DNA from: an uncultured Lachnospiraceae bacterium
Lineage (GTDB): Bacteria > Bacillota > Clostridia > Lachnospirales > Lachnospiraceae
Reading direction: 5' to 3'
Assembly (NCBI GenBank): GCA_910586955.1
Contig: CAJUMM010000026.1
Span: 1-34,156, forward strand
DNA length: 34,156 nucleotides
Position 1 is the stretch's first letter. Each line of letters begins with the position of its first letter. The notes beneath the pieces were generated by a model, which was given only the letters and a program-made list of their open reading frames with translations, ran no database searches and had not been told where the DNA came from. A program made the translations under genes and the position numbers. This document shows positions 31,712 through 34,156 of this stretch, piece by piece.

Positions 31712-33409
31712 CTACTCCTCCTGTGCGGTTCCAATCAGTACCTTTTTCCCCTGAAATGCAAAACCGTATTTACGGATGCGGTCTTTGGAGATTCCTTTTT
31801 CTATGAGAGCCGCTTCGTAATTTTTCCCCTTAATCTGATGAAGAGCCGCCTGCACAGTAGCGGAGAGCTCTTTCTCTTCTTCCCCATCCTGCACCTTAAA
31901 TTCTATGATAATTGCATCATCTTCCTTGCTGCGGGGTTCCAGCATCACGTCATAGCGGCCAAAACCGCTCTCCCGGTTGGAGGTCAAAATATAGCGCCCT
32001 GCCAATTCCACCAAAAGTCCCAACACGAATCCATGGTAGAAGCGCTCAGGCTGTCCCAGGGACGCTCCTTTTCCCGTATCAAAATAGCTGAAGGTGGTCA
32101 AAGCCACCTGATTCATATAGTAATTCATGGCCTTCAAATCATTTTGCAGCAAAGCTTTGATAAAATCATTATAGCCGCTGTCCTGCTCCGAAAACCACCC
32201 CCGGATCATGTTGGAAAACATGATCCGCACCTCCCGGTTAGTCAAAGCCAAGGTGTAACTCCATATTCCCTCCGGTTCCACAAATTCCGCCCGGACCGAT
32301 TTCAGATAGCCACTTGCAAGGAGCAGGCTCCAGACGGAATTTCTCTTCCTCTCCAACTCCCCGTAGACAATCTGCTCGTCAATTTCCACTTGAAGGGTTC
32401 CGCCCTTCATTAAACTCTCAAAAGCCAGCTTTACCTCTTTATTTCCTTCCCGGATCAGTTTTCCCACCAGGCTGTTGGAGCTGGAATTTGCCCAGTAAAC
32501 GCCAAATTTTCTTTTATCCAAATAATTCAATATAGACCAGGGATTATAAATGTCCGCTCTGCCCCCGAAAGTAAAACCATCGTACCAATACTTTACTTCC
32601 TCTTTGCATTCCGACAGTCCAAATTCATCCAAAGCAGCAAAAACCTCTTCTTCTGTAAACCCAAAGCTATCTGCATATTTCTCAGAGGTGGTAGTCACTA
32701 CCTCCAAGTTATTTAAATCCGAAAAAATAGATTCCCGGCTTACTCTCGTTACACCTGTCATAACGGCTCGTTCCAGATAGGGATTGGTCTTAAAAGCAGC
32801 ATTAAAGAGACTGCGGGTAAAAGACACCATCTCTTCCCAGTAGCCGTCTACATAGGCTTCCTGCATAGGCGTATCGTACTCATCCAAAAGGATAATCACT
32901 TTCTTTCCGTAATAGCGGTATAAAAACTTCGACAGCCTGTGAAGCGCCGCCGTAGCAGTCACCTCCGGCATATTCATAGAGAGGCTTTCAAAATAAGCCT
33001 TTTCCTCCCCGGACAGAAGCTCCCCTTCCAATAGAAAGCGCCTGTCATTGTACAATTCTGTAAGGGCCAAGGAAATTTTCTTTACTGCCGAGGAATAGTC
33101 CCGTTCCTTTACATTCGCAAAGGACAGGCTTATCACCGGATAGGTTCCCTGAAGCCGGCGGAATTTTTCATGCTCCCAGATGGAAAGTCCTTCAAACAAC
33201 TCTTTCTTCCCGGCCGATGACAGGGAAAAGAAATGCTCCGTCATGCTCATAGTCAAAGTTTTCCCAAACCTCCTGGGTCTGGTAATCAAAGTAACGCTGT
33301 CTCCCCGCTCCCACCATTCCCGGATAAAGGCGGTCTTATCAATATAAAAGTAATTCTCCCTCCGGATGGTCTCAAAATCCTGACATCCGATGCTTATGGT
33401 TCTGGCCAT
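31712..33409 (-). CDS. AAA-ATPase-like / PD-(D/E)XK nuclease-domain protein (DUF1703 type)
   Basis: This is a 565-residue protein of the AAA-ATPase_like (PF09820) plus PDDEXK_9 (PF08011) class, common in gut anaerobes, often in many copies, with no settled function. The N-terminal IGCQDFETIRRENYFYIDKT leader is typical. Walker A is the variant RPRRFGKT (44-51), and Walker B is KVIILLDEYDTP. The C-terminal nuclease-like core shows GRYDVMLEP followed by IIIEFKV, giving the D...ExK residues. It starts directly after the stop of the cytidylyltransferase gene and ends 10 nt before the dehydrogenase, an unusual site inside a metabolic operon. Confidence 0.92.
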   Translation of the reverse strand: MARTISIGCQDFETIRRENYFYIDKTAFIREWWERGDSVTLITRPRRFGKTLTMSMTEHFFSLSSAGKKELFEGLSIWEHEKFRRLQGTYPVISLSFANVKERDYSSAVKKISLALTELYNDRRFLLEGELLSGEEKAYFESLSMNMPEVTATAALHRLSKFLYRYYGKKVIILLDEYDTPMQEAYVDGYWEEMVSFTRSLFNAAFKTNPYLERAVMTGVTRVSRESIFSDLNNLEVVTTTSEKYADSFGFTEEEVFAALDEFGLSECKEEVKYWYDGFTFGGRADIYNPWSILNYLDKRKFGVYWANSSSNSLVGKLIREGNKEVKLAFESLMKGGTLQVEIDEQIVYGELERKRNSVWSLLLASGYLKSVRAEFVEPEGIWSYTLALTNREVRIMFSNMIRGWFSEQDSGYNDFIKALLQNDLKAMNYYMNQVALTTFSYFDTGKGASLGQPERFYHGFVLGLLVELAGRYILTSNRESGFGRYDVMLEPRSKEDDAIIIEFKVQDGEEEKELSATVQAALHQIKGKNYEAALIEKGISKDRIRKYGFAFQGKKVLIGTAQEE

Positions 33410-34105
33410 CTATATTCCTCCTTCCACAATCCTCCGGTACTGCTCCAGATCCTCCCTGGTGGTGATCTTAAAATTCCCCTTGTCCCCCGGAATCATGGCA
33501 ATATCCATCCCTGCCAGGATGGCTGGCTCCGTAGAACCGTTGATGGACAAAATCTTCTCCGGCAGAAGGCTTTCTGTAGCCTCCAGGTATTTCCCAAGCC
33601 GGAAGGCTTCCGGAGCCTGCCCCGCATAAATGCGGCTCCGGTCTAAAAGCCGCTCCACAGAAGCACCGGAAGCGTCGCTGTAATAAACCGTATCCGTCAT
33701 GGGAAGCACCGGCATAGCTCCGTCGTGAGTCCGGCAGGCGTCAATGCAGGCCTCCAAGATTGCTGCACTTACCATAGGCCGGACGGCGTCGTGAACCAGG
33801 ACCACCGTGTCTGACGGACAGTGCTTCCGGATCCCCCGAAGGCCGCCCAGGATGGAAAGAGCCCGGTTCTGCCCGGGTTTGGAGAAGCCGAGAATCCGGT
33901 CTCTCTCCGGAAGAGACTGGGCAATGGCTTCCTGCCAGCTTTTCTCCGCCACAATCCAGAGACCGGAAATACGGCTGCAGGCCAGCACCTGGTCCATACA
34001 ACGGCTTACAATCATACGTCCGTTTACTTCGATATATTGTTTGGGAAGACTGCCTCCCATACGGCTTCCCACGCCGCCGGAAAGAATGAGGGCGATTGCT
34101 TTCAT
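33410..34105 (-). CDS. IspD/TarI-family cytidylyltransferase
   Basis: This 231-residue nucleotidyltransferase would couple CTP to a sugar- or polyol-phosphate. The N-terminal signature LILSGGVGSRMG...LPKQY (residues 7-25) binds the nucleotide. VLVHDAVRPMV carries the metal Asp, and FKITTREDLE near the end is shared by IspD and TarI. IspD makes CDP-methylerythritol for isoprenoids, while TarI makes CDP-ribitol for teichoic acids or capsules. The dehydrogenase in the same operon and the relaxed N-terminal motif (SGGVGSRMG rather than AAGxGxRM) favour a TarI-like role. AGGAGA precedes the ATG. It is the first gene of its visible operon, and its promoter lies beyond the window or just inside the end. 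Confidence 0.87.
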   Translation of the reverse strand: MKAIALILSGGVGSRMGGSLPKQYIEVNGRMIVSRCMDQVLACSRISGLWIVAEKSWQEAIAQSLPERDRILGFSKPGQNRALSILGGLRGIRKHCPSDTVVLVHDAVRPMVSAAILEACIDACRTHDGAMPVLPMTDTVYYSDASGASVERLLDRSRIYAGQAPEAFRLGKYLEATESLLPEKILSINGSTEPAILAGMDIAMIPGDKGNFKITTREDLEQYRRIVEGGI

Positions 34106-34156
34106 GGGTAATTCTCCTATTCCAGTTCCGCTCCATCCCTGCCAATGCCTCTCTAC
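34106..34156 (-). other. Possible 3' end of an upstream minus-strand gene
   Basis: In one frame the last bases read RGIGRDGAELE followed by a stop at 34119-34117, which would end 11 nt before the cytidylyltransferase start. This would suit another gene of the same operon, but 13 codons are too few to identify it. Confidence 0.3.

Overview
The window (about 52% G+C by eye, short intergenic gaps, strong AGGAGG-type ribosome binding sites, operons mostly on the minus strand) looks like the chromosome of an anaerobic Firmicute, most likely a Lachnospiraceae/Clostridium cluster XIVa member. The main reasons are a clostridial-order Rnf operon, a folate-ECF gene with a tetrahydrofolate riboswitch, a DUF3786/ASKHA-ferredoxin pair, an SdpR/SdpI pair and an AAA-ATPase/PD-(D/E)XK gene of the kind common in gut anaerobes. 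No rRNA, tRNA, CRISPR array, complete insertion sequence or phage was seen.

Region 1-7.0 kb (minus strand) is a redox block: rnfC, a fused rnfD-rnfG, rnfE, rnfA, rnfB, an apbE-type flavin transferase (which would flavinylate the D and G parts), thioredoxin, and a thioredoxin-reductase-like flavoprotein cut by the window edge. That flavoprotein keeps the redox CxxC but lacks the usual NADPH-binding motifs. It may therefore draw on ferredoxin or another donor rather than NADPH, which would suit its place beside the ferredoxin:NAD+ oxidoreductase.

Region 7.3-14.3 kb (minus strand) carries a complete dipeptide/nickel-type ABC importer (two ATPases, two permeases, a lipoprotein binding protein with its own promoter and a palindromic operator candidate). 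Upstream of it lies a two-gene unit of an M20 peptidase and an HD-domain hydrolase. Divergent from these (plus strand, 14.4-15.4 kb) is an sdpR-sdpI autorepressor/immunity pair with a near-ideal promoter and an operator-like palindrome.

Region 15.4-19.9 kb (minus strand) is an ascorbate-type PTS (regulator, IIA, IIC, IIB) ending in a clear terminator. The regulator promoter has upstream inverted repeats. Region 19.9-21.6 kb is a decaying unit: an intact TetR gene with a textbook promoter and 18+3+18 palindromic operator, a flavodoxin gene with a frameshifted 3' end, and a membrane-protein remnant readable only across three frames.

Region 21.7-26.4 kb (minus strand) has a SpoU/TrmH RNA methyltransferase, a DUF1266 lipoprotein, an unusual single ORF joining a CPBP intramembrane protease to an RmlD-like NAD(P)-binding sugar-nucleotide reductase domain, and a PF11449-type metal/metalloid exporter. 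Divergent from the exporter is folT under a THF riboswitch. Region 27.2-34.2 kb holds the DUF3786 and ASKHA-ferredoxin genes, a small secreted protein of unknown function, and an operon of an IspD/TarI-like cytidylyltransferase, an AAA-ATPase/PD-(D/E)XK protein and a zinc alcohol dehydrogenase.

The strongest candidates for something not routinely described are the RnfD-RnfG fusion, the CPBP-SDR fusion, and the motif-less thioredoxin reductase beside Rnf. All are read directly from the sequence, but their functions are inferred.
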